Assembly (NCBI GenBank): GCA_015680685.1 | Contig: MNCI01014495.1 | Span: 1,089,012 to 1,153,011 of the forward strand | DNA: 64,000 bases | Source: Gnetum montanum | Taxonomy: Eukaryota; Streptophyta; Gnetopsida; Gnetales; Gnetaceae | Direction of reading: 5' to 3' | Shown: piece by piece, positions 38,040 to 50,790 of the stretch | Layout: each line of letters opens with the position of its first letter | Numbering within the stretch: position 1 is the first letter of the stretch | The notes under the pieces: model-generated | Seen by the model: only the letters and a program-made list of their open reading frames with translations | What the model was told of the DNA's origin: nothing | The model's database searches: none | Position numbers and translations under genes: made by a program

Positions 38040-39734
38040 GATATTCCCTGTGGAAGGAGGATTCGAAATTCTTGGTCGGCTTTCATAATAATAATGTTAC
38101 AGCAGAATATCTTGTGTTTTTCAAACTGTCCACTTCCAAATGGTTGCACTGTGCCTTTTTACAAAACATTTTGACTTGGCCTGTACTCCATTCTTGTTAG
38201 AGGCTTTATTGTCGTGCACGATAAATCGTAATTATCAACAAAAATAATGAACGTTGAAGCCGCCTCTAGTGGCAGTGGCAATGGCGTTGGTTTTTGCATT
38301 GTAGTTATTTGTTTCGCTTGTATGTCAAGTTTTTGGAAAATGTTTTACTGTTCGTGTGGAAGGGTGGTGGTGGTGGTGCGCATCATCATCGGAGTTGTCG
38401 TGAAACATACTTTTGCTTTGCTTGGCTTTGTTTATTTCTGCGTAGAAACGTAGGCCACTTACCTGTTCTAACTAATACCCACGTCACAATTGGTTTTTAA
38501 TTATTTACATAAAAATTAGCTCGTGGATTTGAAAACATTATATAAAATACATGTAAAATATCGAGCACTAACCTGAGGATTTAACCACCTCACCCGTCGC
38601 TACCGCCGGTTACCCGTGAGGTTGGTTTGATGAATTAAAATTGACATGCATGCTTAAAACCCATAACCTAACCTAACATCGAAGTCTAGTATTGGGGTTC
38701 GAGAAAGAACAATGGTTTTGGTTTCAAACCGACAAGTAACATTGAAGTTTAGTAATGGGCTTTTCAGTTTAAGGCTGAAAGGTTTCATGTTGAATTTTTA
38801 ATTCATTAATTAGTGGATGTTGCAAACTATAAATTGTATATTTCAACTTTAAGGAATAAAATATGTTTGAATTAACTTCTTGTATTTTAAGAAAAATCCT
38901 AACACCGTTTTTCAACCTTAGGGAATGTTTGGTCAAATGAATTTGTCAATCAAATTTTTAAAAATTATTGGATAAATGAAGTAATTTTTTTATTCTTTTT
39001 GAATTTGCCTTTCAATGATGTAATTTATGCAAATTTGTGAATATTTAGACTCACCATCTACATACTCAACATCTACACAAATACAAGTGCTTAAAAATTC
39101 ATGTAATCAAACACATGAGCATATTTGGTTAAATGAATCTTGAAATGTTGAATTTAGAGATTGAACTTTTTACCCTAACAAATTGTTTGATTTTGTACAA
39201 AAATTTCCTCGTATTCAAGTATCAAGAAAGAATTCACCCACTTGATTTCCGTTTTAGATTCTTTCTAAAATCACTTCGAATGATGTAATTGGTTACAATT
39301 TGTGAATCTTAACGTTATGATTTGTGAATCTTTAAATTCAACATCTCCATGAATGTAATTTTCCACACAACTATTTTATCTATAGTGTTTTTCTTTTTAT
39401 AATAATAATTTGCTTCTAGATCTACATCTATTTGAATAAACTGGATATCATCAACACCTACCCGTCCGAGAACTCCATGATAACCATCATGATTAAATGC
39501 ACTCAAGTGAAAATAAAACGTATTTACAAAATATTTGGTCATAAACCACATTGAAAATGAGCATGCATTGAGTGCTTGCACTAATGGTGGCTGTAGGAGT
39601 AATCCTTCAATGGTCTAAAACAATATTTTAAACGGTTTTATACGAATTTTGTCGCCTCAACCACACTTTCTACACTTGGTCAAAAGGAATCAACACGGCC
39701 TTCATGATTCTCCATGACAACTAACAAAACTTTC
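38040..39734. other. Intergenic region between NAP1 promoter and ankyrin gene 3' end
   Basis: AT-rich spacer with a short GTG/GGT-rich patch at about 38360-38400. It includes the 3' UTR of the minus-strand ankyrin gene at its right end. No gene, RNA or mobile element is recognised. Confidence 0.6.
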
Positions 39735-42700
39735 TTAGGCAAGATCGAGTCCATTATTTTCTTGGCTGATGCTTGCTCCTCGAAGCTCCAATGTAGCCAC
39801 TGCAGCATTTATCGAATTCACTACTTCTATTTTGTTTCTGGTTAAAGCCTCGTCCAAGGGAGTCCGATCATGCCTGCTTAGCAAAGAATGCATTAGATGC
39901 AAGAATTTACAAAGAAAATACAATATTATATTATAACTTTCTTTGTTTGACTGCACAAAAGCATTGGCTTCTGCAAAGGAAATGACATTTACCGGTTCAA
40001 AGGAGCTGGATTTGCACCTGCTGTAATGAGTTCGTGAACTACCTGAACACATAACATTACTGAAATGTGAAACTGTTATTGGTATGGCAATAGCAGACGA
40101 AGTGCTACATGAAATATTGAATCAACCAAAAGAAGAACGCTTACCTGTGCGTGTCCATTCAAAGCAGCATAGTGAAGAGGAGTGTTCTCTTCAAGGTTCT
40201 TAAAGTTAAGATCCTGTCATTTTTTGCATTAAGGCATTACAAGCACTTTTCCAACAAAATAAAAATAAAATAGATAGCTGCAAATTTGAACTAAATACTA
40301 CGACAACTCCACTCCAAACAACATCCTATTGGACATAATAATTATTATAAAAGCACTATTACTAAAGAACTGCTAAAATAATTTCCTTGAAATGTGGACA
40401 GATTGCAAGACTTTAGACAATAATTCACAGCAATAGCACTTTAAGAACTGTAACAAGTTACGATCACGGCGTACGGGAGGAGATATATGGCTGTACATGC
40501 CCGTAAAATGCACTTTATCGTACATTTCAATAAAATTCTCAAATTCACATTAGTATTGATAAATTATTAAGGATGTTTATTCAATTTGACATTAAGCAAA
40601 TGCAATTTGAACCAAAAGTCACAGCCTTTAAACATGAATCATGGTAGAATTGAACCATGGCTCTGCATACGTTAAACACAATATTGGATGATTAAACGGA
40701 ATGGCTGTTCAAGAGATCTAAGCGATGGCTAAGTGAATTTTGAGCGGCTACTTGTAAATATTCTATTAAGATTCATTCATAGCCTTGATCCACCAATGCT
40801 AGATTATGGATAAGTCTAGGGTTTGTTCACTGAGTGAATGGGACTCAAGTGTCATAGTCTCAAGGAAAGTCAAGCACTCCTGCATAAATAAAAACACTTA
40901 ACTCAAATAATGTCCGTATGCTTGGCAAGTTATATTGATTTTATGTTTTTTCCAGCATAATGTGAACTAAGCCTTTCAACTGCATTCACTACATTTAGGT
41001 TCCTACGGGACATAATATAAGATTGAATAAATAGCTATGAAAGATGTCTATCTCACCGATCCTTCGTTGATTAGATATCTTACAACATCAAGATGCCCAT
41101 TAGCAGCTGCCATGTGTAGTGCTGCAAAGGAAAAATCAACAGTCAAGAAAACTTGCAAGGGAATAGGTAAAGTAGCAAAAACAAATAATATAAGTGCTCA
41201 GGTAAGTATTTTTCAATATTCAGATCTAACAAAAATAATGTGGCCAGAAAACATCGTGGACAGGTACATATGAAAAATGAAAGTAATGCAATCAAAATTT
41301 GGCTTGAGACTAGACAAATACTTAATCATTGTTCCTAAAATTCACAATCCATGTCAAAAAACAAGGTATCGTCCCTTTCTCCAATGACATTAGCATATAA
41401 TCAAAAGTTATAGCGCCCCCTACTTTTGCAGCGGCTACATTTATGCAGCAGAGGACAGACCAGAAAAAATAGACACAACTAAAATATTTTACAACTGAAG
41501 GAGCAAATATTGCGTAACAGCAGGACCTTATTATGAAGCTTGCCAACTAACATAACCATGGCAGAAAAAATTATCAATAATTGTCAAATTTCATATGGAC
41601 ATACACAAGACCGAAAATTTTAGACCCAAGTCATCCAACCATGTAACTATACAGGATCAACAACTGAATGCGGGGAATAAAATACAAAGGATAAGGTTAG
41701 GGGCTAGGTATCATACAAAAATAAAAGCAATGTCATCAGCACAAATAGTTTTGTAACAAAGTAAACTAGCTGCATTTAAAGAGTGATATTTCGGTAACTA
41801 CCTTCTAGATCAATGATGTCAAATAAGTACGTGTACTTATTTACTGATTTAATTTCAACCAATAAAATTTGTTTAGGGTTTTATACAAGTTTGGCCGAGT
41901 GAATGTGGCGGCATCGAATTGTGGCTTGAGGGAGAGTTGCAATTTTTCGTCAGAAAACGTGTTCCTCATCCACAAGGCATGCATGAAACATACAGTAAAG
42001 TCGTTTTAAATTTGTTCAGACAGCTCATAACCAAAAGTTATAGATCCCCCTATTTCTGCAGTGGCTACATTTACTCAACAGAGGACAAACCAGAAACCAT
42101 ATTAACAGCTATAACTCTTTGGAACAGGTATAAAAATGAGTAAACAGCTATAGCCCCATAGACTCTGAACCTTAAACAAATTTAATTTAATGTAAAATAA
42201 CTATTTACTCTCTGAACGCTTGAAATAGCTATAAGTTAAACGCATAGCAAGCTTTAGCTTGTCTCATAAACGCAACTAAACTGAACTGCAGTCAAGCCTT
42301 TATCTATTAAATGGCAATCAATGTCAAATTAACCAAAAAGCTCAGTTAAAACTCAAGTTAAACAAAAATGTCATAAAACTGTCAATAAGTAAAGAACACA
42401 GTCTAAGTTCAAATAACTAAAACCAGAATAACACAAATATTGTCATTTCTGCAAACAATAGTGAAATCCTTACCTGTGCGTCCTTGAGGATCTTGCACAT
42501 TCAGAATACCATTAATAGACGTCAATTCTTTGATGTCATCGATGTCACCATACCTTGCAGCCTACATTGAATAAATGCAATACAGTGAAATTCTGTCCAA
42601 GCACAAAAGAGTTCTGATACACCCAGAAGAAAAACTATTATTGTTTTCGAGATACAAACTGTATTTACTATTGATATAATTTCATACAAAATGTAACAAA

Positions 42701-45700
42701 AGGTACAATCATAAAATCAGAAGCATAACTAAGTTTCAGGTTGCTCGCAGTCCTAAACTAGCTCACCCTCAACACACACAAGAAGGTGCAACTAATGGAG
42801 AAATTTTCCTTCCAGTACACTATGTAGTTCTTTCATTGAAACTTTTCAGAAATCATTTTCAACTGGAAATTGCTTCTGCAATTATATTCAACTGCAGTGC
42901 ATTTTATATTAGGCATTTTACTTTATTCAAGAGTCTGTATACATATAAACTTAACTTTCATTTTTCATCAACTTCAGCTATGGTCTTGTATATTTCCCTA
43001 TACAAAAACTATATGACAGGAATTTGTTTGACATATAAACCACATTCAAGAAAACAGCTACAACGATTAATCAAGCACAATTTTGAGTAAACACAATAAA
43101 CATTGAAAGTGTAATGAACCACTTCTCCTTGAGTTTTTACGTTAATGATTGTAATAGTCTTTCTATATGTTTGTGTGCATGTTTTGTTGACAAGTTGTGT
43201 GTGTGCTTTGTTTGGACTATGGTGAAAATGGCTAATTGGAATAGTAATAAATTTGTTGACTAGATTTTTATATGTATTATGATTAAATGTTTAAATACTT
43301 TATGCATAAAAAATATGCTTTAAAATACATGCTGTAAATGTTTTAAAATAATAATAATAATAAATATATGGGAAAACAAAATATTTTCTGTTCTATTTCA
43401 ACAGAGATGCTGAGAAACAAAAGAAAAAACAGAAGACAATACTCTAAGGTGTGCCTCAAGAACTAAAACAGGTATGTTGAAATGCAAAAGAATGCTCATA
43501 CTGAGGAACTTGACCTATGAATCAAGTTGGAGGAACCTGACCCATGAATCAGGGATATTGTGTGCAAATACCATAACTTTATAATTTTTTTTAATTTTAT
43601 CTAAATGTGATGCATTGCTCTTTTTAGTTTAAAATAGTAGAGTATAAGTACCCTCTCCATGGCTGTAGAAAGGTCACGTGATGACCATTCAAGGCTCGTA
43701 AGACGATGGAAAAATTCACATTGCCGATTACCTGAAAAAGAAGGTGCATTATTTGATTATGTATCCTAAACTGCCCTTATCATGAATCTATTTTGAAAAC
43801 TCTTTCCTTGCATCTTATGACAATTCTGAATGATAAAGAGATATATATTACGCTGGAATGTTTTGTAATTATCAAGAGGAATTGAACTTGAGATCTAGAA
43901 AAATCTAAATTCTAAAATATCAAAAATTGTTGATTTATAAATTGAACCTACAACTTGCGAATATACATATTTTATTGATATTTTTAGTGATCATGAGGAG
44001 AATTGAACTCATAACTCATTGTTGGAAAAAAAAAAGACAAAGAACTTTAAAAAGAAAGAAAAGAAAACAAATAGTTCACAAGAAGTCAGTTACAAAAAAC
44101 CATTCATGATCCCTTATTCCACCTACAAATAGGGAGAGGAGGAGAGTTAAAAAAAAACACACAAAGCAAAAGTAGCTAAGTAGGACCAAAAAAAAGGGAT
44201 ACACCAACAAGGAGTGTGGTTGGGAAGGGAGAGGAGACTGTGGCTACTACAAGAGATAGCAAGGAGAAAAAAAACAAGTGTTGCATAGCAATCCAATATT
44301 TTGATAATTCCTCCTAGTAAGCAAGGAGGTAAAATGATCCATCTCTATTATGAAATTATCAAAATTGTTGTTGTAAGCTTAGATTGTTGACACCTTTATT
44401 ACTTTTTTCGGATCTCTCCACCCGTCCTTTGCACTCTCACACCTAAATGACTTGGATGAGAGTTGTTTCTATAACAATTCAGAAACACCCATAACAATTT
44501 GGGGCATTTTTGGCAAAAGATTGCCAACAGGGGCCAAGGATCCCTGGTATGAGGATTGGTATCATCAACAAAAAGTGAAAGTATCCTTGGGCCCATGGAT
44601 AATTGTGAATGTTTTAAAATTGTTGAATTATTGGATTTTGGTTGATGAACCCCCCCCCCTTTGAATGCATAAATCTTGGATTTGAATCTTGAATTATACT
44701 TTTTTTTCTTATACCTTATCAAGTCTGATTTTGATATCTTTCTATAAGTTAATGGAGTGGGGGAAAACCTAGGATGTTAATTTATGGTTGTGATCTATCT
44801 ATTCTTTGTTGTTGAACATATGAATTTCCTGATTAAATGATTAATAGTAAAATGGTTACAAGAGTTAAATTCAGATGATCTTGTTTTGTGTGTTGCTGGA
44901 AATCATAAAATATTATTATGTGATTGAACAAATTTGAGATTATTAATTTATTTGCTTTTGTGGTCATTTCTTTGGTTTACAAATGTGTAAATGATCCTAA
45001 TTAGATATTTCTTTTTTAGGTTGAATAAAAAAAGGTTTTATTTTTTTTTAATTTGATGAATCTTGCACAGATATTTTTACTATGGCTATTTCTTTTTAAA
45101 ATTATCTCTTAATTCTTAAAATTAATATTGATTGACATGTTTCAGAGCTAGATATCAGCATTGTTGATTTCATTCTAATTTTATAGGTTAATGTTAGTTT
45201 GATTGTTGTAGAAAGAAAGCCACCTATGCATTTTCTTCTTTCAACTAGCTTTCTTTCTAGGGGGCTTTGGGTGTTAGCACGTGCTCCCTATGAATGGGTA
45301 TTACATTTTGGTATCAAAGAGCTAGGTTTGGCTTTCTTTTACTTTCCTTCAAACCTCTTTTTAAGTCTGAATTTGTGCATTGTTTGATGTGGTGTTAGTC
45401 TATCTTTCATATGCCTAAATTGAGAAGAAATGGCTTCAGTGTTGATTTGGAATACTTTATCATGGCAACTAAAGCATAACATTCAAAGTGTGTACAGGCC
45501 TTTGAACAATAAGTACAATGAAGACTTACATGAGGAATAAGCATGGTGCCAGTTCTAGCAACCAAGAGAATGAGCCTCCTCAACATTGGCAAGAGGCATT
45601 TGCAACCCTTGCCCATTCAGCCACTTTGCTTACTATAACTATACAGCAAAATATACAATCAATAGTACAGAATCATGAGGAAAATGAGGCAGGATAGTAT

Positions 45701-48700
45701 CAAAATGAGGTGAATTATGGGGTTGTCAAGTTGCAAGAATTTATGAAGTGCAAGCCACCATCATTTGATAGAGTTTCAAGTGGAAAGCAAGCTGAATCCT
45801 GGCTGTTCAGGATGAATGATTTGTTTTAACTGTTACATACAAATGCCAGGGAAAGAGTTCTTCTTGCAACTCATGTTTTAGCAGGTGATGTTGCCAATTG
45901 GTGGAGAACTAAAAAAAAGTAAAAATTCATAACGAAGGTGTTGAATGGAATGAATTTGTACAATTGTTCAGAACAAGAGATATTTCAAAAGCACATGTGG
46001 AACAAAAAAGATGGGAATACTTGCACCTACAGCAAGAGTCCAAGAATGTGGCTGAATATGAATATGAGTTTGTTAATTTGATGATGTATACACCAGAAAT
46101 TCCAGAATACATGAGAATCAGAAACTCTATCAGTGGCTTGCATCCTTCAGCCCAAGAAAAACTGAATTTGTTCGAGTTGGATAACTTATCAGCAATTATT
46201 GACAAAGCTAAACTTCTGGAAGCTGAATTCATTAGGAAGAAGGAATTGCTATCAACAAACTAGAAAGGAACTGATGCCATGGGAAAATCACAAAGGAAGG
46301 ACAAATTTAACAACAAGAGTTTTGATAAATCCACCACATTATCTCAAAAATATGGGCAGCAATTTAAAGTACCAAGAAGTCAAGGATTAGATGGAAAATG
46401 ATTTAATGAAAGAAATCAAATGGGAATGATACAACCTGAAGGATCAACCCTTAAAGGGCCAAGGAAAGGTTGTTGGACACAAGGAAGAGCCCATTTTCAG
46501 GCTCAATGCCTACAAACAAAGGCTCTTGAAGGAAAAGGACAGACATCTCCAGCAACCAGCCAGCAAGCTTCTCATCAATTATATGCTACAACAAATGTTC
46601 CAGCAAGAGTGCAATATCAAGCATCAGTCCAAGAAACAATAGGTATCATTCATTCTCAGTCTGTTACCATTCTTTTTGACAGTGGATCAACAAATTCATT
46701 TATATCAAATTCTTTGGTTAAAAGATTAGGGAGTAAAATTCATCTCTTACCATATATGAGAAAAGTGGAATTAGCTTCAGGTGACCATCAAGCCTTAGAA
46801 TGTTTTGTGCCTAGTTGTGAGAATCATGAATCAGCCTTATGTTATGGACTTCCTTGTTATGAATTTGGGATCATATGATGTGGTTTTGGGTATGGACTGG
46901 TTGGTGAAAATTAAGGCAAAAATTTATTGTGGACAAAACTGCATAGAAATTAACAATGGAGAAATAAACCAGAAAATTTTCTGTCAGCCTTGGGATTGCT
47001 CAAGAAACATTATTTCTGCAAAACAAATGGTGCAAGAAATGCAAACAGCAAAAGCAACAATTTTGATCCAATTGTATGCAGCTAACAGTGATAATGATTG
47101 CCAACAGGAGAAAACACCATTGGACTGTCTAGTTGTAGATGAATTCAAATATGTGTTTATTGATGAGTTACCAGGTATGCCACCAAAAAGAAAGGTAGAG
47201 TTTGGGATTGAAATTCTTCCAGGGAGTGCTCCAGCTTCAAAAGCACCATATAGAATGTCACCAGCTGAGATGCATGAGTTAAAAACCCAACTTGAAGACC
47301 TATTGAAGAAGGGATTCATTAGGCCTAGTGTGTCACCATGCGGAGCACCAGTTCTATTCATCAAGAAGAAAGATGGAACCTTACACCTATGCATTGATTA
47401 TCGACAACTATACAAAGTAACTATTAATAATAAATATCCTCTTCCAAGAATTGATGACCTTTTTGATCAGCTCAAACAAGCAAAGGTATTTGCAAAAATT
47501 GATTTAAAGTTAGGATGTTGCCAACTAAAAATCAAAGAAGAAGACATTTCAAAAACAGCCTTCCGAACAAGGTATGGACATTATGAATTCGCTGTTATGC
47601 CTTTTGCTCTAACTAATGCTCCAGCTGCCTTTATGAGCATGATGAATCAGATTTTTCAGCCATTTTTGGACCAGTTTGTATTAGTGTTCATAGATGATAT
47701 TTTAATATATTCTAAGACAGTTGAGGAACATGAGCAACACCTACGGATGATCCTACAAACCCTTAGGATACATAAGTTTTATGCAAGTAAGAGCAAGTGT
47801 GCATTTTGGCAATCTGAAATAAGGTTTCTTGGTCATGTCTTATCAAACAAAGGGTTAGCCGTTAATCTAGATAAAATTGATGCAATAATTAGTTGGCCTC
47901 AGCCTGAGAATGTTATAGAGGTCAGAAGTTTCTTGGGGTTAGCATGCTACTACTGCAGGTTTGTAAAAGATTTTTCAAAAATTTCAGCCCCTTTGACATC
48001 ATTGCTAAAGAAGAGCAATCAGTTCCAATGGTCAGAGAAATGTACGTTGGCTTTCCAAAAGCTGAAAGAATTGTTAACATCAGCTCCTATATTAATCATG
48101 TCTTCAGAAAGTGTTCAATTTGATGTATATACAGATGCCTTTGGTGAGGGATTAGGCTGTGTTTTAATGCAGCAAAATCAGGTAGTTGCCTATGGATCAA
48201 GAAAATTAAAACCTCATGAACACAATTACCCAATGCATGATTTAGAACTTGCAACAGTGGTCCATGCTTTGCAAATATCAAGACATTATTTGTATGGAAA
48301 GAAATTTTGAGTATGGTCATATCATAAAAGTTTGAAATACATTTTCACCCAGCCTAATTTAAACATGAGGCAAAGACGCTGGTTAGAATTCTTGTGTGAT
48401 TATGATTTTGAGATCCTGTATCATGATGGTAGAGGAAACAAGGTGGCAGATACTCTCAGCCCAAGAGGCATGTTAAGGGAACCTTTTTACTTCAGAGTAC
48501 AATTGTTGATTTGATTAGAAAGGGACTGGAAAATGAGTCATAAATTAGGTATCAGGTTTGCAAGTCAATTTTCCATTTAACTGCTTTAGAACAATCACAA
48601 ATTAGGTCCAAGCCAATAATGTCAAATAACATGGAAAAAATAAAATTAAAAATAAAAATTTGAAGTATCCCACTTTCGATATATTGGTACCAAAAAATTC

Positions 48701-49559
48701 AATAAGATAAAAATATCACACACACACGTATATATAAGTATTTCCATCCATCTCATTTCTCATCATGGAGAATAACTGTAGAAAAGATCACGGTCAGCAT
48801 GGTTTCATCTTGTAAGGAACGAAGAATTTCAGAAAACCTGAAAATGGCTATATTTTTTCTTAAACTAAATGTCAATGACTCATAAACATAGAATTTTATG
48901 ACTTAAAATGAAATGCATAGGGAAAACAAACTCAACATGTAATGTAACTGCATTATATGTAAGTACTTAAACATTTTCTTTCCAGATCCATCATTTTAAT
49001 ATTTTTTTAGGGTTAAGTAAATCTAACAGTATCTTCTAGTTCCACCACTGCAAGTAACAATGCGTTCGTTTCCAAACATCCACTTTCATGTTATCAATAG
49101 ACATACAGCAAAGATATATATTTAAGCAAGGTTTGCTAATCATCGGATACTATCCAATTAGAAACATAATGATTTGTGTTTGGGAAAGCTCCTCGTAGAA
49201 TGAACCTCCATGAAATCAGACCCAAGCTGCTTTTTTAAAACGGGGGAAAAAAGAAAAAAGCCAAACCGACACTCATTTCAACATTAAAATTGTACTCGAT
49301 ACTCATTTATTATTAAAATTGTACTCCATACTCACTTCATTACTAAAATTGTGCTACCCCAACTAGCAATGACCACACAACTCAAGCTTGATCCAAAATT
49401 CCAATGAAAACATTGTCCAGGAAATGGAAATTTTCAAGGGTAAATAAATTACAAATATAAACATACGTCGATGAAGTCTTGAGCGTGCTGGGTCGCATCT
49501 GGTTGAGCAGTAACGGTACCATTAGAATTATCGGCGGCCTCGTCTGGAGGAGTTGCCAT
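39735..49559 (-). CDS. Small ankyrin-repeat protein (167 residues)
   Basis: Exons in transcript order: 49467-49559, 42474-42561, 41057-41121, 40145-40213, 39993-40042, 39735-39873; all have GT-AG borders and phases join to 168 codons. The N-terminal 31 residues ([14 protein letters not shown]...) are acidic and probably disordered. Three to four ankyrin repeats follow from about residue 32: [55 protein letters not shown] and [11 protein letters not shown], then a short helical tail. Plants have a conserved family of such proteins, which resemble Arabidopsis At5g12320. The fold serves protein-protein binding; partners and location are unknown, and there is no signal peptide or membrane segment. 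Intron 1 is 6.9 kb and carries a gypsy element on the opposite strand. Confidence 0.88.
41399..42100. repeat. Dispersed direct repeat (about 73 bases, two copies) in ankyrin intron 2
   Basis: 41399-41470 and 42027-42100 share AAAAGTTATAG, CCCCCTA, TTTCTGCAG/TTTTGCAG, TGGCTACATTTA, CAGAGGACA and ACCAGAAA in the same order. The 630-base spacing and a shared CGTTTT-type context suggest a local duplication or two copies of a small repeat. No element ends were found. Confidence 0.7.
43110..45306 (+). repeat. Candidate 5' LTR of the gypsy element
   Basis: The interval begins TGTAAT and ends ATTACA, a perfect 6-base inverted repeat, and ends two bases before the PBS-like site. A TATA-like ACAAATA at about 44126 could serve as the promoter. 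The length (2.2 kb) suits Del/Tekay elements. With no 3' LTR to compare, the left boundary is only inferred. Confidence 0.4.
45309..45322 (+). other. Primer binding site of the gypsy element
   Basis: TGGTATCAAAGAGC resembles the initiator-tRNA-Met complement TGGTATCAGAGC with a two-base insertion. It lies where the PBS is expected, right after the LTR end and before gag. Confidence 0.5.
45700..46510 (+). pseudogene. Gypsy gag remnant
   Basis: Capsid-like wording is clear: [21 protein letters not shown], then [16 protein letters not shown], then [24 protein letters not shown] at 45827 and a frame change near 45920 (an A-rich run) break it, and another TAG is at 46261. The zinc knuckle near 46470 ([14 protein letters not shown]) has lost its second cysteine. 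Confidence 0.75.
46636..48514 (+). pseudogene. Gypsy pol remnant: protease, reverse transcriptase, RNase H
   Basis: Protease: [15 protein letters not shown], with the catalytic D-S-G at 46678-46686. The frame shifts by one between about 46805 and 46878. RT then runs in a 501-codon open stretch (46805-48310), with [20 protein letters not shown] and the catalytic FIDDILIYS at about 47680-47715. RNase H begins at about 48118 ([16 protein letters not shown]). A single TGA at 48308 interrupts the frame where related elements have F-R/E-V-W-S-D-H-K, and the frame resumes to 48514. Integrase is absent. The RT part is much better kept than gag. Confidence 0.85.
48521..49466. other. Right part of ankyrin intron 1, unassigned
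   Basis: AT-rich sequence between the gypsy remnant and the first ankyrin exon, with a CA/TA microsatellite at about 48718-48738 and three short repeats of a TTAAAATTGTACTC type at 49283-49350. No gene is seen. Confidence 0.6.
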
Positions 49560-50100
49560 GGTAAGTTTTCAGAGGAGTTACGAGGCTTCGGCTACATTCA
49601 ACTCCTCTAATTTGAAGGGTTTAAATGCTCTTTCAGGGTTTAAATGCTCTTTCATAAAGGAGGTACCAGTTTCAATCTCAGGACATGGCAAGGATGCCCA
49701 ACCTTAAAGCCGTGGAGGGATAAGGTATCAAACCCTGCAAGTAATATTAATAATGGGGTTGGAATTTGAAATAATTGTAAGTTTGGCTCGGAGGCCAATT
49801 ACCAGCCGTCTGAGAAACAGTAAAATAATTAAAAAGTTTGAAGTCATGGGTGAGCAATGTTAAGTTATAAAGTTCTAATTGCACTATATATGGTGGGTGT
49901 AGCTATATTACTTATATTCACTAAGATCTTTTTAGATCTATTAGATGATACTAATTTCAAAATTTTCTTTTATGGATATTTTTGAGGCCAGAAAAAATAA
50001 AGGCTAAATAAGTGAATCCAAAATGGTGGCCCTCCTAGCACACAAAAGGGTGTTGATGCAAAAATTGTGGTGGTAAAGGTGATCTAGCATATATGCACAA
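49560..50100. other. Upstream region of the ankyrin gene
   Basis: Holds the 5' UTR and promoter of the minus-strand ankyrin gene. The only clear structure is a 19-base tandem repeat at 49617-49654. No canonical TATA box could be assigned with confidence. Confidence 0.5.
49617..49654. repeat. Perfect 19-base tandem duplication upstream of the ankyrin gene
   Basis: GGGTTTAAATGCTCTTTCA occurs twice in direct succession, 58-96 bases upstream of the start codon. It would lie in the 5' UTR or core promoter of the minus-strand gene. Confidence 0.95.
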
Positions 50101-50106
50101 TATCCA

Positions 50107-50790
50107 AAAAACACAATTTTATAAAGTATTGCCAAGGCACCTTGCCTATGAGCATGGCTATCAGGATGACTATAAGCATGGCTATCAGGATGACTATGAG
50201 CATAGTTGTTGTGTTGTTAAGGTGAATGAAAACCTTGTGCTTCAAATAACAAAGCATGTTAAGGTGAACAAAAACCTTATGCTTTCAATAGCAAAGCAAA
50301 TCATAGCCCAAAACGATTGCAACTAAAACTTAAAAACTCTAACAATCCATGCTTGCTAAAAAGAACTTTATATTATTTTTGACAATATTTAAAAAATAAT
50401 AAAATTATGTAAAAACAAGAAACTTAGTAAAATCTCAGTCAGAAATCATAAGTTGCAACAATGGTGGTAATAAGAAACATGACAATTAGTTGTAGTAGCG
50501 AGGATGTTGGTAGTAGGTGATATGCAGCGAATAAAGAGCAGTTACGTGCACGCAATGTGCAAGTACTGACAATAGCAACAAATGATAACAAGCATGAGCT
50601 AGCCCTAAGCAACAATAGGCAGCAACCTACAATAATCAGAATGAAAAGTGAAAATGAAAAGGAAAAAGAAAGAAAAGATTTAATACTAAAATCCATCTTC
50701 CCTCTTTGGTTTTCCTTTTTGGGCTTTTATAGCCCATTCATTGCTTTTTTCTCCGAATTTTTCTCCTTGGGAGAGAAAAGCATGGATGTC
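50107..50790 (-). repeat. Left copy of a direct repeat with LTR-like features
   Basis: Matches 61386-62193 in two blocks: 50111-50165 (TATTGCCAAGGCACCTTGCC) and about 50280-50750. On the minus strand it has a TATA box (CTATAAAAGCCC) near 50730 downstream of the A/G-rich opposite-strand tract. A 24-base unit (GCATGGCTATCAGGATGACT...) is tandemly repeated at about 50152-50210. It may be an LTR of an older element or one of two solo copies; a coding interior was not recognised. Confidence 0.6.

Larger units (their letters stand above)
43110..48520 (+). mobile_element. Truncated Ty3/gypsy element (chromovirus-like) in ankyrin intron 1
   Basis: It is antisense to the host gene. Gag scraps (45700-46510), an aspartic protease, RT and the RNase H start follow in gypsy order. 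A primer-site-like TGGTATCAAAGAGC is at 45309-45322. A candidate 5' LTR runs 43110-45306, with inverted ends TGTAAT and ATTACA. Integrase and a 3' LTR are missing: coding similarity stops at about 48514 and I could not find the LTR start again to the right. RT wording ([20 protein letters not shown]) is of the Del/Tekay style, which is why I say chromovirus-like; without integrase the chromodomain cannot be checked. Confidence 0.75.

Noticed and set aside
43640-43740. Possible extra ankyrin-gene exon on the minus strand (acceptor near 43733, donor near 43645)
   Set aside because: Exon 1 joins the exon at 42474-42561 directly and in phase (D then AARYGDID). Including this piece adds residues unlike the family, and the piece lies in the candidate gypsy LTR.
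48937-49100. 3' LTR of the gypsy element starting at TGTAATG
   Set aside because: Only the first seven bases agree with the candidate 5' LTR start; the following sequence is unrelated.
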